DNA of 64,000 nt from Pseudomonas sp. Irchel s3f7 (GCF_900187615.1 NZ_FYDO01000004.1:124001-188000); one strand, 5' to 3'; positions 8,649 to 18,088 are shown, counted from the stretch's first letter. Numbers and translations are program-made. Notes: generated by a model not told the origin, from the sequence alone.

Positions 8649-8953
8649 GCCGAACATCTACTTATGCACCGAAACAAAATAGGCCTCATACTCAACCCTC
8701 GAGTTACTTGAGCAATACGCTCACCGCAGAGCAACTCGATCAAACGCCAGGATCTGGGTATCTACGTGGGTGGGGCCTGTGTGCGGACGCATTACATTGC
8801 AACCAGGCGAAACACTTAAGGCGGCAGACGTCCTCGAGTTCTGAGTGCCTGCAGCGCAATCGGCCTGAAGTAACGTAGTAACTTCGGCGTCGAGTGTATC
8901 GGCGGCGTTACAACTTATACCAATATAGTTGCAATCGCAGTAGCGTGCCAGTT

Positions 8954-8991
8954 TTGGCCAGTTCGATTTCAAGCACAATCAAACTGGCCAA
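8954..8991. repeat. 15-bp inverted repeat upstream of the universal stress gene
   Basis: TTGGCCAGTTCGATT (8954-8968) and AATCAAACTGGCCAA (8977-8991) pair with a single G-T mismatch across 8 bases. It lies about 70 bases before the start at 9063, where a regulator site or leader hairpin would be expected. Confidence 0.55.
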
Positions 8992-9062
8992 TACGCGCTC
9001 ACATCGGCCGCGAGTGCCCGCAACCCCCATGAAGAAACTGTACTCAGCGCAGGAAGACACTC

Positions 9063-9998
9063 ATGCACACCATTCGTAATACGTTGGTGGTAGTGGATTC
9101 GCAGCAGTCCAGGGATCTGATCTTGAACAGGGCAAAAATGATTGCCGGCGCTACCCGGTCGCACTTGCATCTGCTGGCGTGCGAAAAGGGAAATCACCAC
9201 GGTGCCTACCTGAGCGACATACAAGACGAATTGCTACAGGAGGGTTATAGCGTCAGCGCTCAACAAGCCTGGTACGGGAGTTTTCACAAGACCATCATCG
9301 CGACCCAACATGAGGAAGGATGTGGTCTGGTGATCAAGCAGCACCTTCCCCAGACGCTGATGAAGTCCTTTCTCACCCCCGACGACTGGAAGTTGTTGCG
9401 ATACTGCCCCAGCCCGGTACTGATCGTAAAAACCGCCAGACCGTGGACCGGAGGCAACATTCTTGCGGCCATTGATGCCGGTAACGGTGACGTCGAGCAC
9501 CGCGTGCTGCATTCCGGCATTGTCAGCCACAGTTACGACATCGCCGCACTGGCGGGCGGCACGCTCCACATGATGAGCGCCCATCCCTATCCCCTGTACT
9601 CGGCAGCCGACCCCGTGCTCCAACTCAAGGAGAGCATTCAGGCGCTGTATCACGAACTGTGCAAAACCCTCCAGGACGAATTCGACATCAGCGACGACCG
9701 CCTGCATATAGAAGAGGGCTCAGCCGACGTGCTGATCCCATACGTCGCGCACAAACTTGAAGCCGCGCTCACGGTGATCGGCAGCGTGGCCCGTACCGGG
9801 CTGTCGGGAGCATTGATCGGCAACACCGCCGAGATGATTCTGGACACGCTCGACAGCGACGTACTGGTGCTCAAGCCGGACGACATCATCACTCACCTGG
9901 AAGAGCTGGCCGCCCCACCCCACAGCTCACCGGACAATGACGGTAGCGCGATATCCGCTTGGCCGTATAACCATCACAATCATCGACCACACTCGTAG
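9063..9998 (+). CDS. Tandem-domain universal stress protein (UspA/UspE type)
   Basis: This 311-residue protein contains two Usp domains. Domain 1 (about 1-125) opens with RNTLVVVDSQQSRD and ends with CPSPVLIVKTARPW. Domain 2 (about 130-280) opens with GNILAAIDAGNGD and ends with the GSVARTGLSGALIGNTAEMIL and SDVLVLKPDD segments, which match the ATP-binding G-2x-G-9x-G-S/T region, with NTAE in place of the usual SVAE. The last 30 residues are low-complexity and His-rich. Such proteins in Pseudomonas support survival under anaerobic or energy-starved conditions and are often Anr-controlled; I saw no clean TTGAT-N4-ATCAA box. It appears monocistronic. Confidence 0.88.
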   Translation: MHTIRNTLVVVDSQQSRDLILNRAKMIAGATRSHLHLLACEKGNHHGAYLSDIQDELLQEGYSVSAQQAWYGSFHKTIIATQHEEGCGLVIKQHLPQTLMKSFLTPDDWKLLRYCPSPVLIVKTARPWTGGNILAAIDAGNGDVEHRVLHSGIVSHSYDIAALAGGTLHMMSAHPYPLYSAADPVLQLKESIQALYHELCKTLQDEFDISDDRLHIEEGSADVLIPYVAHKLEAALTVIGSVARTGLSGALIGNTAEMILDTLDSDVLVLKPDDIITHLEELAAPPHSSPDNDGSAISAWPYNHHNHRPHS

Positions 9999-10207
9999 GA
10001 GCACGTTAAATGCCTCCCGGAAAATCAATGGCCGTGCCCCCATCAGGCCATTCATGCAGACGCACTTCGTGAGTGCGATCGGCTGTCCATTAGCCGCTTT
10101 CGGCGAGCGGAAACACCTAAGACACATTTACTTACAAATGCGACCTTTGCTAAAAACCTGCTTTCTAACTATAGGTGATAGGTTACGCGCCTCGAATGGG
10201 CCAAGAG

Positions 10208-11521
10208 ATGCCTAGCCTTAAGATGCGCATCAAATTCCCCAGTATTCCTGCCCTCGGTGCTTACCTTGCACTGACCTCCCTTTTTGCGGCCGCATGGTTC
10301 CTCAATCCTGGCCACACGCACTCTTCCTTTGCGTTGATGAATCCAGTGAAGGCCGTGGCCGACCAAGTGGCCAAGCCCATTTATACCAGCCGTTTCGCCT
10401 CTTCCGGGCTGGTGGACTTCGTGCATTCTTCGGCGGTAACCGCCCTGCCTGACGGTTCCTTGATGACCGTCTGGTTTGCCGGCTCTCGCGAAGGCGCCGC
10501 CGATGTGCAGGTACGTTCCGCCCGTTTCGACGTGAAAACCGGCGAGTGGGGGTCTGAACAAGTCCTGGCGACGCGGGATTCGACCCAACAAGGAACCCAA
10601 AGATACATCCGCAAACTGGGCAATCCGGTGATTGCCCTTGCGCCGGATAATCGCCTTTGGTTGTTCTACGTGTCCGTGTCCATGGGCGGCTGGGCCGGCA
10701 GTGCGGTCAACGTGATGGTCTCAGACGACTTCGGTGGAAGCTGGTCCGCTCCGCGCCAACTGATCACGTCCCCCTTTCTGAACATCAGCACCCTGGTCCG
10801 CTCGGCACCGGTGTTTCATGCCGACGGTTCCATCGGCTTACCGGTCTACCACGAATTTTTGGGCAAGTTTGCCGAGTATCTCTACTTGAGCGCAGACGGG
10901 AAAGTGATCGACAAGTACCGCATCAGCCACGGCATGAACTCGTTGCAACCCACGGTGGTCCCGCTGGACGGGCAGCGCGGCATCGCGTTGCTGCGTTATG
11001 CCGGCAACACCCATCACCGCGTTCTGGCGACCCGTACTGAAGATGCCGGGCAAACCTGGAGCGAGCCTTATCCGCTCAACCCATCGAATCCGAATTCCTC
11101 GCTGGCGGCCGTCGCGACCCCCGAGCACGGACTGCTGGTAGCGCTCAACGACCTGCAAGAGGGGCGTTTCAAGCTGAGCCTTTATGGTACCGACGCAAAA
11201 ATGGTCGATTGGCGCTCGTTGAGTGATCTGGACAAGTCGCCTGATCCTGAAGGGGACCCGATTTCACCCCAGGTCTACAAGGAAATCATGGGGCATGAGT
11301 TCCGCGGTTCCAGTGGTGCGCTACGCCAACCGCTGGAGGCGCAATTCCTGAACAATCTCGACACCCGTGTCTGTACCGTCCGCGGGTGCGAATTCGAATA
11401 CGAATACCCCTACTTCATCCGCAGTCCCGACGGCATGTATCACCTGGTTTATTCCTGGAACAACACTTTCATCAAACACGTCACCTTCAACGAGGCGTGG
11501 CTTTCCGAGCGTCTCAAATGA
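10208..11521 (+). CDS. Sialidase-like BNR/Asp-box protein, membrane-anchored
   Basis: The protein is about 437 residues. A hydrophobic segment near residues 12-27 acts as signal anchor. The rest is a beta-propeller of the sialidase superfamily: Asp-boxes SDDFGGSW and TEDAGQTW fit S/T-x-D-x-G-x-x-W, and LPDGSLMTVWFAGSREG fits the first blade. True sialidases remove nonulosonic acids, but many bacterial BNR proteins act on other sugars. The start is uncertain: GTG 10175, ATG 10208 and ATG 10223 are all in frame and none has a strong ribosome-binding site. The stop overlaps the next start as ATGA, so it is translationally coupled to the membrane protein and lies in one operon with the LtaS-like enzyme. 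An envelope-glycan role is inferred. Confidence 0.8.
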   Translation: MPSLKMRIKFPSIPALGAYLALTSLFAAAWFLNPGHTHSSFALMNPVKAVADQVAKPIYTSRFASSGLVDFVHSSAVTALPDGSLMTVWFAGSREGAADVQVRSARFDVKTGEWGSEQVLATRDSTQQGTQRYIRKLGNPVIALAPDNRLWLFYVSVSMGGWAGSAVNVMVSDDFGGSWSAPRQLITSPFLNISTLVRSAPVFHADGSIGLPVYHEFLGKFAEYLYLSADGKVIDKYRISHGMNSLQPTVVPLDGQRGIALLRYAGNTHHRVLATRTEDAGQTWSEPYPLNPSNPNSSLAAVATPEHGLLVALNDLQEGRFKLSLYGTDAKMVDWRSLSDLDKSPDPEGDPISPQVYKEIMGHEFRGSSGALRQPLEAQFLNNLDTRVCTVRGCEFEYEYPYFIRSPDGMYHLVYSWNNTFIKHVTFNEAWLSERLK

Positions 11522-12129
11522 TTAGCCTTTGGCAAGCCCACGTCAGCTTCGCAATGATCACCTTCCTGCTGCTGCCGGCATTTGGCTTGAACAGGGCTTT
11601 GCGCATCGCTGTGCTGTTCGCCTTGCTGGCCGTCAGCTTCATTCCCGTGGACGGGTTGTCGCTGGCCACGTATCTGCGTAGCCACATTGATGACCTGGCG
11701 ATTACCTCAATGGTATTGATGGCGTGGGGCTGCTTGCGACGTCTGGGCGTCCTGCCGCCAGCGCAGCAAAGCAAAACCTGGGTGTTGATCCTGTTCGCCG
11801 TGTTGGCCCTGGTGCTGTATCCGGCAACGATGGGGTTGAGTGATCTGGACCCTTATCGGTTCGGCTTCAACCCGCGTCCGATGTTGATTTTCTTCGCACT
11901 GCTCACGCTAGGCCTGTTTTACCTGCGCAACCTGCTTGCCGTCGTGATGCTGGCCAGCGCGACCCTCGCCTTCGTCGCCGGGATAAAACCTTCGCAGAAC
12001 TATTGGGATTACCTGATTGATCCGCTGCTGGGCCTGTATTGCTTCGCGTCACTCCTGATGCTTGTCATGCACTGGATGTATGGTTTGCTGATCAAGCGGC
12101 ACCGTTCACCGCCGAATCGACCCGCTTGA
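11518..12129 (+). CDS. Small polytopic membrane protein of the sialidase-LtaS operon
   Basis: This 203-residue protein has about six hydrophobic segments (near residues 8-22, 26-44, 62-78, 87-105, 122-140 and 170-192) and a basic C-terminal tail (KRHRSPP). The start is the ATG overlapping the upstream stop in ATGA, which implies translational coupling; a longer frame inside the upstream gene is a shadow. I recognise no named family. Its placement between a BNR protein and an LtaS-type transferase, with only 31 bases to the latter, suggests a partner in the same envelope modification, perhaps substrate presentation or flipping. That role is inference. Confidence 0.75.
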   Translation: MISLWQAHVSFAMITFLLLPAFGLNRALRIAVLFALLAVSFIPVDGLSLATYLRSHIDDLAITSMVLMAWGCLRRLGVLPPAQQSKTWVLILFAVLALVLYPATMGLSDLDPYRFGFNPRPMLIFFALLTLGLFYLRNLLAVVMLASATLAFVAGIKPSQNYWDYLIDPLLGLYCFASLLMLVMHWMYGLLIKRHRSPPNRPA

Positions 12130-12160
12130 TTCAGCGAGATTCTTAACAGGGGAAACATAG

Positions 12161-14197
12161 ATGGGTTGGCTGCATTCAAGACGTTTGCATTATTGGCTAG
12201 GCGCAACGGCGATTCTGTTTGCGCTGTTTGCCCTGTTGCGGGGTGTGTTCTTTTTCGGCTTTTCCGGTTTCGACGCCAATGCCCTGCTCAACGACGATGC
12301 CGTCCGGGAAACCTTGGGCATCGGCTTTCGTTTCGATCTGCGCCTGGCCATCCTGGTAGCGTTGCCGCTGGCAATACTGGCCTGGATTCCTCGCTGGAAC
12401 CTGATCACGAGCCGCTTGCTTCGCCGCATCGCACGCCTGTACATCGTCACCGTCCTGAGCGCACTGCTGCTGATCTACATCATCGATTTCGGGCATTACG
12501 CGTACCTGGGCATGCGGATCAACGCCACGGTCCTGCGCTTCCTCGACGATGCACAAATTTCCCGTGACATGGTCTGGCAAACCTACCCGGTGATCTGGAT
12601 TTCTCTGGGTTGGCTGGTAACCGTCGCGTTGATGACACTGGCCCTGGTACGCCTGGAACGCGTGACCCTCGACCGTCGCCGCAAACCGATTCACCGGCTC
12701 TCCGCCCTATGGGGTGGCACCGCGATGGTCATCGTGGTTTTGCTGGGTATTTTGGGTCGTGTCGAGAACATGAACTTTGAGAACCCGGTCCCGTTACGCT
12801 GGAGCGATGCCTTCTTCTCGGGCAACAACCAAACAGCCGCGCTGGGCCTGAACCCGGTGATTTTCCTCTACGACACACTCAAAGTCGGTCAGTCCCGCTA
12901 TGACGAAGCGCAGGTGCGCGAGCACTATTCCGTCATGGCCAACTACCTGAGCGTTGACCAGCCTGATCCGCAGACTCTTAATTTTGTTCGCCACCAGGCA
13001 CCACAACCCTACAAAGTGCCGGGTTCACGACCGCCGAACGTGATGTTTGTCATGCTTGAATCCCTGGGTACCAGTGCTGTCGGGGCTTACGGCAACCCGA
13101 TCAATCCGACCCCGAATATCGATCGCCTGGCCACGCAGAGCTGGTTCTTCGAGCACTTCTATGTGCCGGTGACAGGTACTGCAAAAACAGTATGGGCCAG
13201 CATTAGCGGGGTCCCGGACGTGACGCGCCAGGAGACTGCGACGCGTAACCCGTTGATCACCCGACAGCACTCCCTGGTCAATGCTTTCACCGGGTACGAG
13301 AAGATCTACACCATCGGCGGCAACTCCGGTTGGGCCAATATGAACGCCTTGATCCGGCAAAGCATCGACGGCGTTCGCTTGTACGAAGAGCGGGACTGGA
13401 AGTCCCCGGTGGTGGATGTCTGGGGCATTTCCGATCTGGACCTGTTCAAGGAAACCGACCAGATCCTGCAAGCGCTGCCCAAGGACAAACCGTTCTTTGC
13501 CTATGTACAGACGGCCGGCAACCATCGCCCTTTCACGATTCCCAAGACCAACGACGGATTCGAGGTCAAGCACCCGACCCTCGAGGAAGTCCAGGCCGCA
13601 GGATCGCGCAGTGTCGAGCAATACAATGCCGTGCGCCTGCTGGACTTCAACATCGGACGCTTGATGGAAATCGCCAAGGCCGGCGGTTACTACGACAACA
13701 CCATTTTCGTGCTGTTTGGCGACCATAACACCCGTATCGCGCAGATCCCTTACCTGGCACCGGCTTATCAGCAACTGGGTCTGGAAAGCAATGCGGTGCC
13801 GATGATCATTCACGCCCCGGGTCTGCTCGGGACGCGCAAGGTCGAAGAAGCGGTTGGCCTGGTGGACTTGCTGCCCACCGTGGCAGGCATGGCCGGTCTT
13901 GAGTTCCGCAACAGCGGCATGGGCCGTGACATCCAGCAACCCGCGCCCGAGGGTGAACGCGTTGTACCGCTGGTATTGCGCGAGGGAACGTTCCCGTTGA
14001 TTGCCGGCGTGACTCAACACTACATGGTGCAAATGGAGCACGACGGCAGCTCGCCAACGCTCCACGACCTTGCGTCGAAGACCCCGCTGGACAACGTGGC
14101 TCAGCAAAACCCGGAAGAGTTCAAACGTCTGTCGGAGTTGACCCGCGCCATGCATGAAACCTCAAGGTTGATGCTGTATCAGAACGTCCGTCAGTAA
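12161..14197 (+). CDS. LTA synthase (LtaS/OpgB-type) family membrane phosphotransferase
   Basis: This 678-residue protein has about five N-terminal transmembrane segments (within residues 1-205) followed by a periplasmic alkaline-phosphatase-superfamily domain. Conserved features are NVMFVMLES (metal Glu), the nucleophile Thr in VTGTAKTVWASISG, the ANHRPF-like segment AGNHRPF, and FGDHNTR with the metal Asp-His pair. These match LtaS and the phosphoglycerol transferase OpgB/MdoB, which transfer glycerol phosphate from phosphatidylglycerol to a glycan. In a Gram-negative host the acceptor may be periplasmic glucans or LPS. AGGGGA lies well placed before the ATG. A perfect hairpin follows the stop. 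Confidence 0.87.
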   Translation: MGWLHSRRLHYWLGATAILFALFALLRGVFFFGFSGFDANALLNDDAVRETLGIGFRFDLRLAILVALPLAILAWIPRWNLITSRLLRRIARLYIVTVLSALLLIYIIDFGHYAYLGMRINATVLRFLDDAQISRDMVWQTYPVIWISLGWLVTVALMTLALVRLERVTLDRRRKPIHRLSALWGGTAMVIVVLLGILGRVENMNFENPVPLRWSDAFFSGNNQTAALGLNPVIFLYDTLKVGQSRYDEAQVREHYSVMANYLSVDQPDPQTLNFVRHQAPQPYKVPGSRPPNVMFVMLESLGTSAVGAYGNPINPTPNIDRLATQSWFFEHFYVPVTGTAKTVWASISGVPDVTRQETATRNPLITRQHSLVNAFTGYEKIYTIGGNSGWANMNALIRQSIDGVRLYEERDWKSPVVDVWGISDLDLFKETDQILQALPKDKPFFAYVQTAGNHRPFTIPKTNDGFEVKHPTLEEVQAAGSRSVEQYNAVRLLDFNIGRLMEIAKAGGYYDNTIFVLFGDHNTRIAQIPYLAPAYQQLGLESNAVPMIIHAPGLLGTRKVEEAVGLVDLLPTVAGMAGLEFRNSGMGRDIQQPAPEGERVVPLVLREGTFPLIAGVTQHYMVQMEHDGSSPTLHDLASKTPLDNVAQQNPEEFKRLSELTRAMHETSRLMLYQNVRQ

Positions 14198-14213
14198 CCG
14201 TCTGTAGCAACCA

Positions 14214-14239
14214 CCGCGCCTATCGTTCGATAGGCGCGG
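14214..14239. terminator. Hairpin ending the envelope operon
   Basis: CCGCGCCTATC and GATAGGCGCGG (11 bp) flank the tetraloop GTTC, 17 bases after the LtaS-like stop. No T-run follows, but position and strength fit a terminator. Confidence 0.65.
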
Positions 14240-14437
14240 CCCGCCCAACCTCCCCGCCCTTCCCCGCAAAATTCTTTGAAGACCATTGCTTGCACCGAGT
14301 TTTTTTCAAACCTCGGAGTCAACCTGTGGCCCCCTATTTTGACATTCACGGGATCACTCGGGATCAGGCAGACGCCAAGTGTTTGTTAAAGTTTCACATT
14401 TGCGTTCAATTCGTATTCCGAAACCAGATGCACATGC

Positions 14438-14457
14438 GTATGATATCGATTCTCAAA
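14438..14457 (+). promoter_or_regulatory. Fur box upstream of the TonB receptor
   Basis: The segment GTATGATATCGATTCTCAAA resembles the Fur consensus (GATAATGATAATCATTATC), especially the ATGATA-n-GATTCTCA core. It lies about 26 bases before the receptor start, where binding would block transcription when iron is plentiful. Confidence 0.65.
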
Positions 14458-14482
14458 TAACACAAATTAAATGTGAGTTCGC

Positions 14483-16738
14483 ATGTCCGCCCCCACCCTT
14501 CTGTGTTCACAAATCGCCGTTACCCCACGCTCGCCTTTGGCAATGCGCCCTCTGGCCCTGGCAGTACACATGCTTGCGGCCGGTATCGCCATTTCTGCGC
14601 CCACGCTGCAAGCGGCGGAACCGACTGAACAGACCGAGAAGGGAAGCTCGGTGGTCCTGAGTCCTATCGCTATCACCGAGACCGCCACCGCTGGGCAAGT
14701 CGGCGTTACCGAAGGCACCCACTCTTACACAACGGACGCAGCGCGCACGGCCACGCCGTTGAGCATGTCTTTGCGGGAAACGCCGCAATCGGTCAGCGTC
14801 GTCACTCAGCAGCGCATTCAAGACCAGGACCTGAAAACCATCCTCGATGTGGTCAACAATGCCACGGGCGTGTCGGTCAACCGCTACGAGACCAGCCGCG
14901 CACAGTTCAACGCCCGTGGCTTTGAGCTCAACTCGCTGATGATCGACGGTGTTCCCACCATCTATGAGCAGCCTTGGAGCTCGGGAGAAATCTTCAGCAG
15001 CCTGGCCATGTACGACCGCGTCGAAGTGGTCCGTGGCGCCAACGGATTGATGACCGGCGCCGGCGATCCTTCCGCGTCCATCAACATGGTGCGCAAGCGC
15101 GCCTACAGCACGGACCTGAAGGGTTCGGTAGAACTGAGCGCCGGCACATGGGACACCTATGGCGTCGAGGCCGATGTGGCCACGGCACTGAACTCGGAAG
15201 GCACTGTGCGTGCGCGATTGGTCGGGGAGACCAACGAGGGCGACACCTGGATCGACATGAACTCGACCAAGCGCCAGACCCTCTACGGCACAATGGATAT
15301 CGACCTGACGCCCGACACCACGCTGTGGTTCGGCTTGAGCCATCAGGAAAGCAACGCCGACTCGCCGATGTGGGGTGGCCTGCCCGTCTGGTACGCAGAC
15401 GGTAGCCGGACAAACTGGAGCCGCTCGAAGACGACTTCCGCCAACTGGAGCAAGTGGGACACCACCTACGATACCTACTTCGTCAACCTCGACCACACCT
15501 TCGCCAACAACTGGCAACTCAACCTCAGCTACAACCGTGGCGAGCGCACGAGCGACTCTTCCCTGCTGTACCTTTCCGGCAATCCGGGCCAGAACGGCAG
15601 TTCCGGCATGTCTTCGTTCCCGGCGACCTACAAGACCGAGACCACCCAGGACGACTACGGCATCCGCGTCAACGGCCCGTTCTCACTGTTGGGCCGTGAA
15701 CATGAATTGGCCTTCGGTTACGTGGACAGCAAGCAGGAATTCGACGCCGATGCACTCAACGCGCAATCCGGGTTTGGCGGCGTTGCCAACTTCGATGCCT
15801 ACAACGGCCACTTCCCGGAACCGATCTGGGGCCCACGGTCCGACTACGGCTATAGCGAGACCCGGCAGAAAGGGCTTTACGCCGCCACTCGCTTGAACGT
15901 GACCGACGATTTGAAAGTGATTCTTGGCGCGCGTGAGAGCTGGTACGAGAAGACCAGCGACGACATCTACTCGGAAGTGAGCAAGATCGATGTCGATCAC
16001 GAACTGACCCCTTATGCAGGCGTCGTCTACGACCTCACCGACAACCTCTCGGCCTATGCCAGCTACACCGAAATCTTCCTGCCGCAGTCGGTCCGCGACA
16101 GCAGTGGCCAGCAATTGGAGCCGATCGTTGGCGAGAGCAGTGAAATCGGCTTGAAGGGCGAATACTTCGACGGCCGTTTGAACGCTTCCGCGGCGATCTT
16201 CCAGATCAAACAGGACAATCTGGGGCAAAGCACCGGCGTGCTGATCGATCCTTCGAACCCCGTCGGCGGTTATGCCTACGAGGCCAGTGAAGGCGCGACC
16301 AGCAAAGGCTTCGAGCTGGAAGTGTCCGGCGAACTCGCGACCGACTGGAACGCAACGGTGGGCTACACCCAGTTCACCGCCGAAGATGCCAACGGCGACG
16401 ACGTCAACACTCTGTACCCGACCAAGTTGCTGCGTACCTTCACCACCTACCGCCTGCCCGGTGCATTCAACAAGCTGACCATTGGCGGCGGGGTTAACTG
16501 GCAGGACTCGATTTACACCTACGCCACCAACCCGGCAGGCAACTCCGAGAAAATCCAGCAGGACGCCTACGCCCTGGTCAACTTGATGGCTCGCTACGAG
16601 ATCACCGAAAACCTGTCGGCTCAGGTCAACGCGGACAACGTCACCGACGAGAAGTACTTCGACATCTTCGATGCCTACGGCGCCCTCACATACGGTGCAC
16701 CGCGCAGCATTACGGCGTCGGCGAAGTACCGCTTCTAA
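14483..16738 (+). CDS. TonB-dependent ferric-siderophore receptor
   Basis: This is a 751-residue outer-membrane receptor. A signal peptide ends near TLQAAE (about residue 45). There is no N-terminal STN signalling domain, so it is a plain transporter rather than a FpvA/FoxA-type transducer. The plug domain has LRETPQSVSVVTQQRI, RGFELNSLMIDGVP and RVEVVRGANGLMTGAGDPS, and the barrel ends with the canonical aromatic C-terminus AKYRF. The sequence type (FhuE/PupB-like, with SINMVRKR after the plug) points to ferric hydroxamate or pyoverdine-class siderophores, but the ligand cannot be read off. A Fur box precedes it and a strong terminator follows, so it is a single iron-regulated gene. Confidence 0.93.
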   Translation: MSAPTLLCSQIAVTPRSPLAMRPLALAVHMLAAGIAISAPTLQAAEPTEQTEKGSSVVLSPIAITETATAGQVGVTEGTHSYTTDAARTATPLSMSLRETPQSVSVVTQQRIQDQDLKTILDVVNNATGVSVNRYETSRAQFNARGFELNSLMIDGVPTIYEQPWSSGEIFSSLAMYDRVEVVRGANGLMTGAGDPSASINMVRKRAYSTDLKGSVELSAGTWDTYGVEADVATALNSEGTVRARLVGETNEGDTWIDMNSTKRQTLYGTMDIDLTPDTTLWFGLSHQESNADSPMWGGLPVWYADGSRTNWSRSKTTSANWSKWDTTYDTYFVNLDHTFANNWQLNLSYNRGERTSDSSLLYLSGNPGQNGSSGMSSFPATYKTETTQDDYGIRVNGPFSLLGREHELAFGYVDSKQEFDADALNAQSGFGGVANFDAYNGHFPEPIWGPRSDYGYSETRQKGLYAATRLNVTDDLKVILGARESWYEKTSDDIYSEVSKIDVDHELTPYAGVVYDLTDNLSAYASYTEIFLPQSVRDSSGQQLEPIVGESSEIGLKGEYFDGRLNASAAIFQIKQDNLGQSTGVLIDPSNPVGGYAYEASEGATSKGFELEVSGELATDWNATVGYTQFTAEDANGDDVNTLYPTKLLRTFTTYRLPGAFNKLTIGGGVNWQDSIYTYATNPAGNSEKIQQDAYALVNLMARYEITENLSAQVNADNVTDEKYFDIFDAYGALTYGAPRSITASAKYRF

Positions 16739-16769
16739 CGCCCCCCACCCAGCGTAAACGATGCAGAAA

Positions 16770-16804
16770 GCACAACGCCGGCCTTGCGCCGGTGTTGTGC
16801 TTTT
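16770..16804 (+). terminator. Rho-independent terminator of the TonB receptor gene
   Basis: GCACAACGCCGG (16770-16781) pairs with CCGGTGTTGTGC (16789-16800) with one G-T pair, and is followed by TTTT. Confidence 0.9.
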
Positions 16805-16850
16805 CGTCGATTGAAATTAGTAGCGCCTGTGAGAATCAGGCGAATCAAAA

Positions 16851-16865
16851 TGTTATAGTATATCA
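16851..16865 (+). promoter_or_regulatory. Zur-like zinc uptake regulator box
   Basis: TGTTATAGTATATCA is a 15-base near-palindrome, differing at two positions from TGTTATA-n-TATAACA, the core seen in proteobacterial Zur sites. It lies 50 bases before the acyltransferase-like gene at 16916. Confidence 0.5.
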
Positions 16866-16915
16866 ACAAACCACCCGTTCAATCGGGATTGATCTTCCCT
16901 GCCAGCGACGTCCGA

Positions 16916-18088
16916 ATGACTACCAACCAACGCCTTTCAACTCAAGCGAAATCAAGCCAGCGACTGTTGTCCATCGATGCCCTCAGGGGCCTGGTCATTC
17001 TCTTCATGCTGCTGGACCATGTGCGTGAGACGTTTTTTCTTCATCGCCAGGTCTCTGATCCGATGAACATCGACACCACCGAGCCAGCATTGTTTTTCAG
17101 CCGGACCCTGGCCCATCTCTGCGCGCCGGTCTTCGTGCTGCTCACGGGCCTATCCGCTTACCTGTTCGCAGAAAAGCATCAGGGCAAAAACGATGCGTCT
17201 GCCTTCCTGTTCAAACGGGGACTGATTCTGGTGCTGCTGGAAATCACCCTCGTGAACTTTGCCTGGACGTTCCAGTTCCCGCCCACCGTGATCTATCTAC
17301 AGGTGATCTGGGCCATCGGGGTCAGCATGATTGCGCTCGCCGCGCTGGTCTGGCTGCCACGTTCGATTCTGTTTGCGGTCGCCGTGATCATCATTGCCGG
17401 GCACAACCTTCTCGACTCATTGCACGTTGCGCAAGGTTCGGCGATGCATGGGGTTTGGGCGATTCTGCATGATCGCGGCTGGATCGAACTCTCGGACACT
17501 GTGCGCCTGCGCACGTCGTATCCCGTATTGCCGTGGATCGGGGTGATCGCTTTGGGGTACTGCATCGGGCCATGGTTCAGCGGCACCACGCCCCCTGAAC
17601 AACGTCGGCGAAAACTTTGGCTGGCGGGCGTCGGTGCCCTGCTCGGTTTCTTCGCACTGCGCTTGCTCAATGGTTATGGTGACGCGCACTGGACGAGTTA
17701 CGACAGCACCACATTCACCGTGATGAGTTTTTTCAACATCACCAAATACCCGCCTTCCCTGCTCTTCCTCGCCCTGACGCTGGGCATGGGCCTGTTATTG
17801 CTCCTGAGTTTCGAGCGCAGCCGCCAGCGTCATGGGATCAGCGTTCTGGCCGTGTTCGGTGCAGCGCCGATGTTCTTTTACATCCTGCACCTGTACGTAT
17901 TGAAAGTGCTGTACCTGGCCTGCATAGCGATACTCGGGTTGAATCAAGGCAGCTTCTTCGGCTTCGATGGCGTCGGGATGGTTTGGTTGACGGCGGTATC
18001 ACTCGCCGTGGTGCTTTATTGGCCGGTGCGCTGGTTTGCGGCCCTGAAGGCGCGGCGTCGCGATATCACCTGGCTCAAATACTTCTGA
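16916..18088 (+). CDS. DUF1624 / heparan-alpha-glucosaminide N-acetyltransferase-like membrane protein
   Basis: This 390-residue integral membrane protein has about ten hydrophobic segments. The N-terminus RLLSIDALRGLVILFMLLDH is the signature of the DUF1624/HGSNAT-like and acyltransferase-3-like families, with the conserved Asp-Arg-Gly and the membrane His. These proteins move acyl groups across the inner membrane onto sugars. The ATG at 16916 is chosen over an upstream in-frame TTG (16889); neither has a strong ribosome-binding site. A Zur-like box lies upstream, which would make it zinc-responsive, an unusual control for this family. A methyltransferase gene follows about 95 bases later on the same strand. 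Confidence 0.85.
   Translation: MTTNQRLSTQAKSSQRLLSIDALRGLVILFMLLDHVRETFFLHRQVSDPMNIDTTEPALFFSRTLAHLCAPVFVLLTGLSAYLFAEKHQGKNDASAFLFKRGLILVLLEITLVNFAWTFQFPPTVIYLQVIWAIGVSMIALAALVWLPRSILFAVAVIIIAGHNLLDSLHVAQGSAMHGVWAILHDRGWIELSDTVRLRTSYPVLPWIGVIALGYCIGPWFSGTTPPEQRRRKLWLAGVGALLGFFALRLLNGYGDAHWTSYDSTTFTVMSFFNITKYPPSLLFLALTLGMGLLLLLSFERSRQRHGISVLAVFGAAPMFFYILHLYVLKVLYLACIAILGLNQGSFFGFDGVGMVWLTAVSLAVVLYWPVRWFAALKARRRDITWLKYF

Noticed and set aside
10021..10060. AATGGCC/GGCCATT inverted repeat as a terminator after the universal stress gene
   Set aside because: The loop is long and no T-run follows, so it is not distinguishable from chance.
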